NCBI GenBank assembly: GCA_023135745.1
Contig: JAGLSM010000032.1
Span: 1 to 10,809, forward strand
Direction of reading: 5' to 3'
Origin: Spirochaetota bacterium
GTDB lineage: Bacteria; Spirochaetota; JAGLSM01
Length of the DNA stretch: 10,809 nt
The first letter of the stretch is position 1. Every line of letters begins with the position of its first letter. The position numbers were made by a program, and so were the translations under genes. Below the pieces are notes generated by a model that ran no database searches, had not been told where the DNA came from, and was given only the letters and a program-made list of their open reading frames with translations. Below are positions 1 through 6,344 of this stretch, piece after piece.

Positions 1-470
1 TCAGTTTTTTTTCCGTCAGGGAGTGTTCCCGCGTACATCGGGCCGCCTGAGGCAAAAATTGTAGGAATATTGAGTCTTGCTGCGCCCATAAGCATTCCCG
101 GAATTATTTTATCACAGTTTGGTATACAGTAAAGAGCGTCAAACATATGGGCATTGACCATTGATTCAATACAATCAGCAATAAGCTCACGTGAAGGAAG
201 AGAGTACAGCATACCTTTATGTCCCATTGCAATTCCATCGTCAATCGCGATTGTGTTGAATACAAAAGGGACACCGCCGGCTTCTCTGATTGCTTCTTTT
301 ACAAACTGTCCGACTTTATCCAGGTGGATGTGTCCCGGAACAATATCGGTGTATGAATTGGCAATTCCAATAAATGGCTTGTCAAAATCTTCATCTTTAA
401 GTCCGCACGCTCGAAGCAGTGAACGGTGTGGTGCTCGTTCTATACCGGCTTTTACTGTATCACTTCTCAT
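1..470 (-). CDS. ilvD: Dihydroxy-acid dehydratase, N-terminal part (cut by window edge)
   Basis: This is the first 156 codons of dihydroxy-acid dehydratase, the Fe-S enzyme that dehydrates 2,3-dihydroxy-isovalerate and 2,3-dihydroxy-3-methylvalerate to the 2-keto acids in valine and isoleucine synthesis. I translated the minus strand by hand because the gene has no stop inside the window. Visible family motifs are [18 protein letters not shown] (about residues 33-50), [17 protein letters not shown] with the metal-site Asp (about 72-88), [19 protein letters not shown] (about 90-108) and [10 protein letters not shown] with a cluster Cys at 119 and the active-site Lys at 121. The ATG at 470-468 is preceded by AAAGAGGT at good spacing, which fixes the start. 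The typical family length is about 550 residues, so about 400 residues lie beyond position 1. It diverges from the DUF2784-like gene. The identity is secure. Confidence 0.95.
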   Translation of the reverse strand, partial: MRSDTVKAGIERAPHRSLLRACGLKDEDFDKPFIGIANSYTDIVPGHIHLDKVGQFVKEAIREAGGVPFVFNTIAIDDGIAMGHKGMLYSLPSRELIADCIESMVNAHMFDALYCIPNCDKIIPGMLMGAARLNIPTIFASGGPMYAGTLPDGKKT

Positions 471-502
471 TGTTTAACCTCTTTAGTTAATTTGTCTTTA
501 AT

Positions 503-532
503 AGAATATAAGAATCCTTAAAGTATTAACAA
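503..532 (-). promoter_or_regulatory. Candidate sigma70-type promoter for ilvD
   Basis: Read on the minus strand, TTGTTA (532-527) is followed after 18 bases by TATTCT (508-503). Each box matches the consensus at 4 of 6 positions. It would give a leader of about 25 bases before the ilvD ATG, too short for an attenuator or riboswitch. In this AT-rich DNA such matches are common by chance, so the call is tentative. Confidence 0.35.
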
Positions 533-542
533 AATAAAAAAC

Positions 543-570
543 TCGACTATGGGTTCTGTGGAAGTATAAT
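543..570 (+). promoter_or_regulatory. Candidate promoter for the DUF2784-like gene
   Basis: TCGACT (543-548) is followed after 16 bases by a perfect TATAAT (565-570). The start site would fall near 577, about 48 bases ahead of the ATG at 625. The perfect -10 box and the position in the divergent gap support it; the -35 box is only 4 of 6. Confidence 0.4.
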
Positions 571-624
571 GATAATTATTTTTCAATCTTTGAAAAAAAT
601 GGATGAAAGGTTGTGGTTTATAAC

Positions 625-987
625 ATGGATCAATTCCTGGATAAGTTTTTTATTGTTTTTCATACAGTCATTATATTTTTCAATTTATTCGGCTGGATCT
701 GGAAAAAAACGAGGAAATTGAATCTCATAAGTTTGTCAGCAACTGCCTTTTCATGGTTTTTTCTCGGCATCTGGTACGGCTTTGGATTTTGTTTCTGCAC
801 GCAGTGGCATTGGCAGGTTCGAATGAGGCTTGGTATGACAGATATGCCGAATTCTTATGTGAAGTTTCTTATTGATGAAATAACAGGGCTGGATGTTCAC
901 GCGGGATTTGTAGATACTATGACACTGGTTTTTTTTCTGCTGGCTTTAGCTGTTTCAATTATTGTGAATGTCAGGGCCCGGAAATAA
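625..987 (+). CDS. DUF2784-like small membrane protein
   Basis: This is a 120-residue integral membrane protein of unknown function. I recognise the pattern of the DUF2784 family: FxVFHTxIIFFNLFGWIWKKTRKLN at the N-terminus, a central CTxWHWQVRxxLG block (about residues 58-70) and PNSYVKFLID...GLDV before the last helix. Hydrophobic segments lie at about 7-25, 36-57 and 97-116. The polar, Cys/Trp/His-rich segment between helices 2 and 3 and the Lys/Arg clusters are the conserved-looking parts. The ATG at 625 is chosen. An in-frame GTG at 613 is possible, but the AAAGG at 607-610 is too close to it; it is also rather far (14 bases) from 625, so the start is not settled by the ribosome site. 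No function can be inferred from the neighbours. Confidence 0.75.
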   Translation: MDQFLDKFFIVFHTVIIFFNLFGWIWKKTRKLNLISLSATAFSWFFLGIWYGFGFCFCTQWHWQVRMRLGMTDMPNSYVKFLIDEITGLDVHAGFVDTMTLVFFLLALAVSIIVNVRARK

Positions 988-1101
988 CTTGTGATTTTTT
1001 ATTAAAAATATGTTGTAAGTGTTTATTTTAAAAGGTACAGTAAGATTAATGGTTTCCTCGAAGATATAGCATCTCAGATAGAAGGGTGAAGGAAATTTAA
1101 T

Positions 1102-1493
1102 ATGAAAACACTTATTGTTGAAGATGATTTTACCAGCCGTCTTTTCCTGCAGGAGGTTCTTAAAGAATTTGGTGAAATACATCTTGCCGTTAATGGACAG
1201 GAAGGATTAACCGCATTCCAGGAGGCCCTTAATCAAGGGAAGCCTTATAACCTGATATGCCTGGACATTATGATGCCGGAGATGAGCTGCTTAAAGCGAT
1301 ACGTGAAGCAGAAACAACATCCGGGATAATTCATGATAAACAAACAAAAATAATAATGACCACCGCTTTGTACGATTTTGAAACCGTGATGGATGCTTAT
1401 TCCGGTCTCTGCGATGCTTATCTATGCAAGCCTATCCGGAAAGACAGGCTGTTCGAGGAACTTGAAAAAATAGGTTTAAAATCAAAAAAATAG
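1102..1493 (+). pseudogene. Single-domain response regulator, frameshifted
   Basis: Two overlapping frames together make one CheY-like receiver of about 130 residues. The first frame, from ATG 1102, carries the acidic pair (IVEDDF, residues 5-10) and the phospho-acceptor Asp55 in LICLDIMMPEM, then runs out of frame to a stop at 1329. The remainder, DELLKAIREAE...KIIMTTALYDF...DAYLCKPIRKDRLFEELEKIG, reads in another frame to 1493 and holds the conserved Thr and the Lys of KP. The break is at about 1278-1290, where the expected MDG following MMPE is missing. If real, the product is a truncated receiver that cannot fold; a sequencing or assembly error is the alternative. An AAGGAAA ribosome site lies ahead of ATG 1102. 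The complete domain resembles stand-alone regulators with no output domain. Its partner kinase is not visible. Confidence 0.85.
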
Positions 1494-1514
1494 ACTAATT
1501 TCTACTTAATTTTC

Positions 1515-2807
1515 TTAACCCTTTTTAATTATATCAGCCTTGCCTCTTGCAACTATAAATTCATCAGGAGACTTGTCTGTATATAGTTTTAATACATCGA
1601 AGTGTTTTAACAGGGAGCTGTGCATGTTGTGTGCTATTTTCCGCAATGTAGGATGAACAGTTGATCCGCTTCTAAGTTCTGTAACATAGACTGCTTCCGG
1701 AAGACCATATGTAAGTTTGCATGAGCATAAATAGCCCATAGCGTAATAGTACTGTTTTACTTCCGTGGAAGTATCCAGGGTGGATATTCTCTGCGTTTGT
1801 TTTTTTATTAATTCATCAGCTTTTAAACGTATTTCAGGGGGAAGCTGGTCCAGATACCATGGTTCAAATCCATGCATTCCTGTTACAAGAGGCATTCGGC
1901 ATATCCCGTTGCGGTGTCTCTGAAGATCGCGGAATGATCCGTAGTCCATAACAAATGAAAAATTGATATTACCCAATTCTGCCAGAAATCCGGGAAGTTC
2001 AGTTTTTACAGGTCGTTCCAGGATCAATTTTTTATACCTGTGCAGAATTTCAGGTTTTATAGTTGTATTCATAGCAAATTTTTTATCATTCCTCGGAGCA
2101 TAGTATGAATATTCGGTTGTTGAGTATTTGCGGTAATTTTCCTGTTCTTCATAGAGTTTGTAGTTGAAGGAACTTGGATATTTATGTTTAAGTTTTTCCA
2201 GAAGATTTTCTGCAATATTTCTAATCTCTTCAAGAGGGTGGTACCGCATATTTGACAATTTATCCCAAACTTGCCGGAGGTTTGTGTGCCAGCTTAACTG
2301 GGTAGAGACTCCCGCAGGAAGAAATGCTCTTAGAATATCAAATGTTCTTGCAAGAATGGCTTTATCGTAAATGATTTGTTTTTCTTTATCTTTTTTTGGG
2401 CAGCGTTTTTTCAGGTTTTCACTTACAGGAACGAGGCTGTCTTTATAGAAGTTCATCCAGGCTTTCTGAATATCAGCTGATTCATCGGAGCCGACAGGAT
2501 CAATGAGCGGTTGTTTTGAAAAATCAATATATCTTGAGCTTGTCTGCTGTCCTGAGTACAGCGGCCAATCCTGAATTGCTTTTGCGGCGAGTTCAGAGAC
2601 GTGTTCTATGAAGATTGTAGTTGTTCCGCAGTCTCCAATGGATTTATGATTGTATCCCACATAATAGGTTTCCATGAATTTTCCGGAGCCTGTTTGACGG
2701 ACCTTATCGGCGTGTTCCTTTACACTTTTTGGGGAACGGCTGTACAGGGCCTGAAGCATTGCTGTATCTTCAGGGGAAAATTCATCAAAAATAAATATAT
2801 CATGCAT
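1515..2807 (-). CDS. Double-domain ThyX-like protein (flavin-dependent thymidylate synthase family)
   Basis: A 430-residue protein made of two ThyX-like domains; a standard ThyX is about 220-250 residues. ThyX makes dTMP from dUMP with FAD, NADPH and methylene-tetrahydrofolate. In domain 1 (about 1-235) the signature region (usual pattern RHRxxSxNExSxR) reads DWPLYSGQQTSSRY at 80-93: the RHR is lost, while Ser85, Ser90 and Arg92 fit. It is followed by the family's LPxG...WxxNLRQ...R...P..EIR block (163-200). In domain 2 (about 250-430) RHR is present at 297-299, but the rest of the motif is changed to NGICRMPLV; a second LP...VTELRSGSTVHPTLRKIAHNM block lies at 369-395. The ATG at 2807 has GGAG nine bases upstream. 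It follows the Nfu-like gene by 33 bases, so both are probably one transcript. Fold assignment is good; thymidylate synthase activity is unproven. Confidence 0.8.
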   Translation of the reverse strand: MHDIFIFDEFSPEDTAMLQALYSRSPKSVKEHADKVRQTGSGKFMETYYVGYNHKSIGDCGTTTIFIEHVSELAAKAIQDWPLYSGQQTSSRYIDFSKQPLIDPVGSDESADIQKAWMNFYKDSLVPVSENLKKRCPKKDKEKQIIYDKAILARTFDILRAFLPAGVSTQLSWHTNLRQVWDKLSNMRYHPLEEIRNIAENLLEKLKHKYPSSFNYKLYEEQENYRKYSTTEYSYYAPRNDKKFAMNTTIKPEILHRYKKLILERPVKTELPGFLAELGNINFSFVMDYGSFRDLQRHRNGICRMPLVTGMHGFEPWYLDQLPPEIRLKADELIKKQTQRISTLDTSTEVKQYYYAMGYLCSCKLTYGLPEAVYVTELRSGSTVHPTLRKIAHNMHSSLLKHFDVLKLYTDKSPDEFIVARGKADIIKKG

Positions 2808-2840
2808 GAGTAATTGCTCCGTCTGTTTGTGTTTTGAAAG

Positions 2841-3065
2841 TTAATTTTCCTGAACCACTTCTTTAACTTCAGGAATGTCCATTTTCAGGCTTCTTTCAAT
2901 ACCCATTTTTAGAGTCATTTGACTCATCGGGCAGTCTCCGCAGGCGCCTGTTAGTTTTACTTTTACAATGCCATCATCCGTAACATCAACAAGTTCAACA
3001 TCACCCCCATCGGCTTGAAGGGAAGGTCTTATTTTTTTTAATGCTTCTTCTACTTTTTCTCTCAT
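2841..3065 (-). CDS. NifU C-terminal domain-like Fe-S cluster scaffold (Nfu type)
   Basis: A 74-residue stand-alone NifU C-terminal domain. These proteins hold a labile Fe-S cluster between subunits and pass it to apo-proteins. The domain is complete: [24 protein letters not shown] at the N-terminus, then [26 protein letters not shown] with the cluster-binding Cys42 and Cys45 of CxxC, then the closing helix. AAAGGA precedes the ATG at 3065. It heads the minus-strand pair with the ThyX-like gene and diverges from CheY-like 1. It is a housekeeping-type protein and has no evident link to the chemotaxis-like genes. The assignment is secure; the physiological client proteins are unknown. Confidence 0.92.
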   Translation of the reverse strand: MREKVEEALKKIRPSLQADGGDVELVDVTDDGIVKVKLTGACGDCPMSQMTLKMGIERSLKMDIPEVKEVVQEN

Positions 3066-3143
3066 TTTATTTGTCCTTTCATATCTTTTTACTCATAATC
3101 CGGATAGATTTAATTCTTAATGTCTCCTGTATAATATATGAAA

Positions 3144-3173
3144 ATTCTAAATACTATGGTATAGTGATGTAAA
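3144..3173 (-). promoter_or_regulatory. Candidate promoter for the Nfu-ThyX pair, with an internal dyad
   Basis: On the minus strand TTTACA (3173-3168) and TAGAAT (3149-3144), each 5 of 6 to consensus, are 18 bases apart. The spacer contains the inverted repeat ACTAT-N3-ATAGT (3153-3165), placed where a repressor could compete with polymerase. The leader would be about 70 bases. The boxes are seen in the sequence; regulation by the dyad is inference. Confidence 0.45.
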
Positions 3174-3218
3174 ATTTATTATCCACGATTTTCTTTCAAA
3201 ATACAGTGCAAAAAGCTC

Positions 3219-3247
3219 TTTACTTAAAACCACGATAGGTTTATAAT
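3219..3247 (+). promoter_or_regulatory. Candidate promoter for CheY-like 1
   Basis: TTTACT (3219-3224) is followed after exactly 17 bases by a perfect TATAAT (3242-3247). Transcription would start near 3254, giving a leader of about 20 bases that still contains the GGGGG ribosome-binding stretch ahead of ATG 3277. This is the best promoter match in the window. Confidence 0.55.
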
Positions 3248-3276
3248 GATGTTGCTAGTATAAATGGGGGATGTTT

Positions 3277-3711
3277 ATGGCTCATAAAGGTGAATTCCTT
3301 GCCGGGATAAACAAAAAGGATCCTGAGGGTATTAATAATGATGGTGGAAAACCTTACAGGGTCTTGATTATTGATGATTCTTCGGCGATGAGACGGCTTT
3401 TGTCACAAATTTTTAAGTCCGAGGCGTTTGATGTAGTTGGTGAAGGATCAAATGGGGAAGAGGCTATCAGCAAATATAAGGAGCTCAAACCCGACATTAT
3501 TACTCTTGATATACATATGCCGGTAATGGACGGGATGACCGCGTTACAGAAAATTCTTGATTTTGACTCATCTGCCAGGATTGTTATGTTGACAAGTGAT
3601 CAGGAACAACAGAATGTGTTAAACGCTATCTCTATGGGAGCCAAAGACTATATCATCAAACCACCAGAAAGAGCAGTAGTTTTACAAAAAATTAAAAAGA
3701 GTTTACAATAA
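3277..3711 (+). CDS. CheY-like stand-alone response regulator 1
   Basis: A 144-residue receiver with no output domain. About 25 residues precede the receiver and contain NKKDPEGINNDGGKPY, a leader I associate with spirochaetal CheY proteins. Receiver residues are all present: Asp33/Asp34 in IIDDSS, phospho-acceptor Asp78 in LDIHMPVMDG, Thr106 in MLTSD, the switch aromatic Tyr125 and Lys128 in KPP. The ATG at 3277 is preferred over the ATG at 3271, because the GGGGG (3266-3270) is six bases from 3277 and abuts 3271, and because the paralogue at 6345 also begins Met-Ala. It is a clear paralogue of that protein. It probably relays phosphoryl groups from the CheA-like kinase to a motor or other target and is a likely CheX substrate; the target is not visible here. 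Confidence 0.93.
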   Translation: MAHKGEFLAGINKKDPEGINNDGGKPYRVLIIDDSSAMRRLLSQIFKSEAFDVVGEGSNGEEAISKYKELKPDIITLDIHMPVMDGMTALQKILDFDSSARIVMLTSDQEQQNVLNAISMGAKDYIIKPPERAVVLQKIKKSLQ

Positions 3712-3766
3712 TTTTCTTTACTTTTTTGTAAATAACGCCGTTTATTAAATAAAAAAGCCGGTCTTT

Positions 3767-5161
3767 ATGAATTTTTCTAATCCTGTATTTATACCTCTTG
3801 GTCTTATTATAGCTACAATTCTCTTTCTTATTATTAAGATGCTGTTTTTCAGGAACCGATTTGGTTTAGCTGCTGAGTTAATAAAAGGCGGTAAAATTGA
3901 AGAGGCACTTAATATTCTGTTAAAAGAGGAATCAAAAGGCCATCCCAGTCCAAAACTCCATTATCTGCTTGGTGAATGTTATTACAGGTTTGAAGTATAT
4001 GAAAAGTCTCTTAGTGAATATGTCAAGCTGATAAAACTGGGTAAATTTGACGGGATGATAAAAGAAATTACGGTCAGGGAAAAAATCGCTTCTATCTACT
4101 TAAAATATAATCGTTTGGAAGATGCCCAGCGAGAATTGTTATTGATACTCCGTAAAGTCCCCGAGAATGTGAAATATCTATTTATCGTTGCAAAAATATA
4201 TTATGAAAGAAATTTTAGCGAAGATGCTTTCAACTATTTTGAACAGGTTTTAAAAGCAGAACCTGAACATTCTGAAGCGTTGTATTATTTCGGGATGATT
4301 CTTTATAATAGAAAAGCTTTAAATGAGTCTCTGGAGTATTTTAAAAGAAGTGCGGATGCTGATTCATCCAATAAGAAACCGCATTATTATATCGGGATGA
4401 TTATGTACCAGCAGAAGAATTATGATATGGCGATAAAGGAGTTTGATACAGCCATATATGATCAGGAATTTAGAGCTAAGGCTCAGGTTCAAAAAGGGAT
4501 TGCCCAACTTGATAAAAATGACGTAACTCAGGCAATGATAAGCCTTCAAAGGGCTGTTGAATACTCTAAAGACACGGATATCCAGGCTCTTTTATATTCA
4601 AGATACTATCTTGGCAATTGTTATCTAGTGACTAAAGATATTCAGGGAGCTGTAGACCAATGGATGGAAATACAAAAGATTAAACCTAATTTTCTTGATG
4701 TTGAGCAGAAGCTGCAAAGTTTTAAGGAATATGTTATAGATGATTTTATTATGGATCTTAGAATATCGAATAATGATGCTTTTCTTGAAACATGCAAGGA
4801 TTTAATAACTTATGGTCTTAACCTTGTTATTCAAAAATTTGATTTACCTAATAGTGAGATGGCGGAATTTTATGCTATGGAAGGTGAAAGCAAGTGGAAG
4901 AGCAAGATCAGGACAAAATTTTATATTAGAGTATACAGAATTGATGATAAAATAGGTGAGAATATTCTGCGTGAAATAATTGAAACTTCAAAAAAAGCAA
5001 GTGCTCACAAGGCTATGTGTATAGCTACTTCGGATTATACCAATTATGCAATGAATTATGCGCAATCGCGTAATATTGAAATGCTTAGCAAAGAAAAACT
5101 GTCAGAGCTGCTGAAAAAAGCATACATGGACAAAAAACAGGAAAAAGAGAATCAATCATAG
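3767..5161 (+). CDS. Membrane-anchored TPR protein with degenerate Mrr-like C-terminal domain
   Basis: A 464-residue protein. An N-terminal membrane helix (about 8-27) is followed by a long helical repeat region. Tetratricopeptide repeats are seen at about 64-97, 136-169, 170-203, 204-237 and 272-310, with the usual Gly/Tyr/Ala and Pro pattern such as ALYYFGMILYNRKALNESLEYF. From about 337 to 450 the sequence resembles an Mrr-type restriction-endonuclease-like fold: IGENILREIIETSKKASAHKA, then CIATSDYTNYAMNYAQSRNIEML, matching the Mrr core after the catalytic strand. The expected QxK of the active site appears to be RVY (388-390), so cleavage activity is unlikely. It is 55 bases downstream of CheY-like 1 and convergent with cheX, overlapping it by 6 bases. 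A scaffold role next to the chemotaxis-like proteins is inference. The ribosome site ahead of ATG 3767 is poor. Confidence 0.85.
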   Translation: MNFSNPVFIPLGLIIATILFLIIKMLFFRNRFGLAAELIKGGKIEEALNILLKEESKGHPSPKLHYLLGECYYRFEVYEKSLSEYVKLIKLGKFDGMIKEITVREKIASIYLKYNRLEDAQRELLLILRKVPENVKYLFIVAKIYYERNFSEDAFNYFEQVLKAEPEHSEALYYFGMILYNRKALNESLEYFKRSADADSSNKKPHYYIGMIMYQQKNYDMAIKEFDTAIYDQEFRAKAQVQKGIAQLDKNDVTQAMISLQRAVEYSKDTDIQALLYSRYYLGNCYLVTKDIQGAVDQWMEIQKIKPNFLDVEQKLQSFKEYVIDDFIMDLRISNNDAFLETCKDLITYGLNLVIQKFDLPNSEMAEFYAMEGESKWKSKIRTKFYIRVYRIDDKIGENILREIIETSKKASAHKAMCIATSDYTNYAMNYAQSRNIEMLSKEKLSELLKKAYMDKKQEKENQS

Positions 5162-5635
5162 TTTATTATTTGGAGTTTCCATGATTGAGATACTTAAAGC
5201 GAATTCTCCAAGGGTTGAATTAAAGGGGACAATGACTGTTTCAATTGATGCCGGACATAATATCATGTGATTTGGCCCTACTATTACAGATGGAAGAGCT
5301 ATATTGAGTGTCAATGTACTAAACTGCTTTTTTACATTTCCTGCTATTATATTAATGACTTCACAGATTGCGTCTACAGTTATATGGTCTATATCAAATG
5401 CCTTCTGACCTGTGAATGCCTCGGGAATTTTCAGAGCTCCCTTTTTGGTAAACGATATTGCTATTACTCCTAATAAGTCACCCATAATACCAATTATACT
5501 TGATATATCAAAGGGATGACTTGGGTGTGTATCATCCTTGGTATAAGGTTGTCCGGGTTCTGCTTTTATATTCATTATTTTTTCAAAAAAATTTTCAGTA
5601 ACTAATATAAACGGATCGATGTATTTTTTCTTCAT
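5156..5635 (-). CDS. cheX: CheX-type CheY-phosphate phosphatase
   Basis: A 159-residue CheX-like protein of the CheC/CheX/FliY phosphatase family, which removes the phosphoryl group from CheY-P. The active-site pattern (D/S)xxxExxN is present as D88-AIC-E92-VI-N95, followed by IIAGNVKK. The first half carries the usual SSIIGIMGDLLGVIAISF strand-turn-strand (45-62), and the C-terminal strands around VIVGPNHMILCP and TVIVPFNSTLGEFALSISI (120-152) complete the fold. The ATG at 5635 is preceded by AAGGA at seven bases. The gene is on the opposite strand to the cheY/cheA genes, so it is transcribed separately; its end overlaps the end of the TPR gene. The two CheY-like proteins are the obvious substrates, by proximity and family precedent. 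Confidence 0.87.
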   Translation of the reverse strand: MKKKYIDPFILVTENFFEKIMNIKAEPGQPYTKDDTHPSHPFDISSIIGIMGDLLGVIAISFTKKGALKIPEAFTGQKAFDIDHITVDAICEVINIIAGNVKKQFSTLTLNIALPSVIVGPNHMILCPASIETVIVPFNSTLGEFALSISIMETPNNKL

Positions 5636-5656
5636 TATCCATTCCTTGTCAATTTA

Positions 5657-5686
5657 TTTATGCATTTAAAAAAACCGATGTTTCAA
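5657..5686 (-). promoter_or_regulatory. Candidate promoter for cheX
   Basis: On the minus strand TTGAAA (5686-5681) is followed after 18 bases by CATAAA (5662-5657). The leader would be about 15 bases and includes the ribosome site. The -10 box matches at 4 of 6, so this is weak. Confidence 0.3.
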
Positions 5687-5759
5687 CAAAGTAGTTTAAA
5701 AGCCCGCTAAAATGTAGAAAAGTTTTAACTTCTATGGACTGCTTTGTATATGCTTTCAA

Positions 5760-5775
5760 TCCCGACGCGTCGGGA
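5760..5775. repeat. Perfect 16-bp GC-rich palindrome
   Basis: TCCCGACGCGTCGGGA is its own reverse complement over all 16 bases. It stands out in the AT-rich gap between cheX and the PilZ gene. It is followed by CAAATTAGAATT, not a T tract, so it is not an ordinary intrinsic terminator for either strand. It may be a dispersed palindromic element or a protein-binding site; one copy in this window cannot decide. Confidence 0.7.
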
Positions 5776-5860
5776 CAAATTAGAATTATAAGGTATCTTT
5801 AATGTGGTTATACTTCCTATATTAGAATTGATTAAGGATAATTTCAAGCAATTAATGCTC

Positions 5861-5889
5861 TTGACAATAAATAAATTTCAGTGGATTAT
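5861..5889 (+). promoter_or_regulatory. Candidate promoter for the PilZ gene
   Basis: A perfect TTGACA (5861-5866) is followed after 17 bases by GATTAT (5884-5889), 4 of 6 to consensus. Transcription would start near 5896, downstream of the alternative GTG at 5881. This supports ATG 5932 as the real start of the PilZ gene. Confidence 0.5.
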
Positions 5890-5931
5890 GTTAATACAGC
5901 GGTTTATTTTTGTAGATACTTGAGGAATGAA

Positions 5932-6210
5932 ATGGAAAGACGTGCTCATGTTAGATATGACCCGGATGAAAATGCAGTCTCAGAGATAATTTATCATAAG
6001 GATAAAAAAGAGATACAAAAAATAGGTCTTATTTTTGATGAATCGTTTTCAGGGTGTTCTGTTGTTCTGACTGGAAACGTTCCCTTCAAGGTTAATGAAA
6101 GGGTTCTTATAAAGTCCGGTAAACTTGACTCAAGATATGCAGATGTATGCTGGATAAGAAAGATTGAATCCGGTATATTTAAGATCGGCATAGCTTATGG
6201 ACAGAGCTGA
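5932..6210 (+). CDS. PilZ-domain protein (predicted c-di-GMP binding)
   Basis: A 92-residue single-domain PilZ protein. PilZ domains bind cyclic di-GMP through an N-terminal RxxxR and a (D/N)xSxxG motif. Here the protein begins MERRAHVRYDP, giving Arg3/Arg4 and Arg8, and DESFSGCSVVL fits DxSxxG in the middle of the domain. The closing strands include RYADVCWIRKIESGIFKIGIAYG, where WI followed by a short turn and IGI is typical. ATG 5932 is preferred to the upstream GTG 5881 because GAGG lies six bases ahead and the longer form adds residues outside the domain and overlaps the promoter. It lies upstream of CheY-like 2 and cheA on the same strand, with a gap of 134 bases, so it may be co-transcribed. 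A link between cyclic di-GMP and this phosphorelay is inference. Confidence 0.85.
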   Translation: MERRAHVRYDPDENAVSEIIYHKDKKEIQKIGLIFDESFSGCSVVLTGNVPFKVNERVLIKSGKLDSRYADVCWIRKIESGIFKIGIAYGQS

Positions 6211-6330
6211 CACGAGTCTTTGCCGGGTTATACAATCCCGATTTATTGAATGGACAAATTTAGTTATTAAAGGTTTCCTTATCATTAAAATTACTAATGA
6301 TTTTTTCTTGTTAATCTATTTATATTTTAG

Positions 6331-6338
6331 AGAGGTGA
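6331..6338 (+). promoter_or_regulatory. Strong ribosome binding site of CheY-like 2
   Basis: AGAGGTGA, close to the ideal anti-16S complement, lies six bases ahead of ATG 6345. It fixes that start and implies efficient translation compared with the weaker sites of its neighbours. Confidence 0.7.
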
Positions 6339-6344
6339 TTCCCA

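Noticed and set aside
154..477. Open frame of 107 codons on the plus strand
   Set aside because: It lies antisense inside the ilvD coding region, whose motifs are unmistakable; the plus-strand translation has no family pattern.
471..612. Possible attenuator or riboswitch leader upstream of ilvD
   Set aside because: No leader peptide rich in branched-chain codons, no T-box features and no terminator hairpin were seen; the likely promoter leaves only about 25 bases of leader.
955..1182. Open frame of 75 codons on the minus strand
   Set aside because: It overlaps the ends of the DUF2784-like gene and the response regulator, has no good ribosome site and no recognisable pattern.
5881..5931. Upstream GTG start extending the PilZ protein by 17 residues
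   Set aside because: It overlaps the candidate promoter, lacks a ribosome site and adds residues outside the PilZ domain; ATG 5932 has GAGG at six bases.
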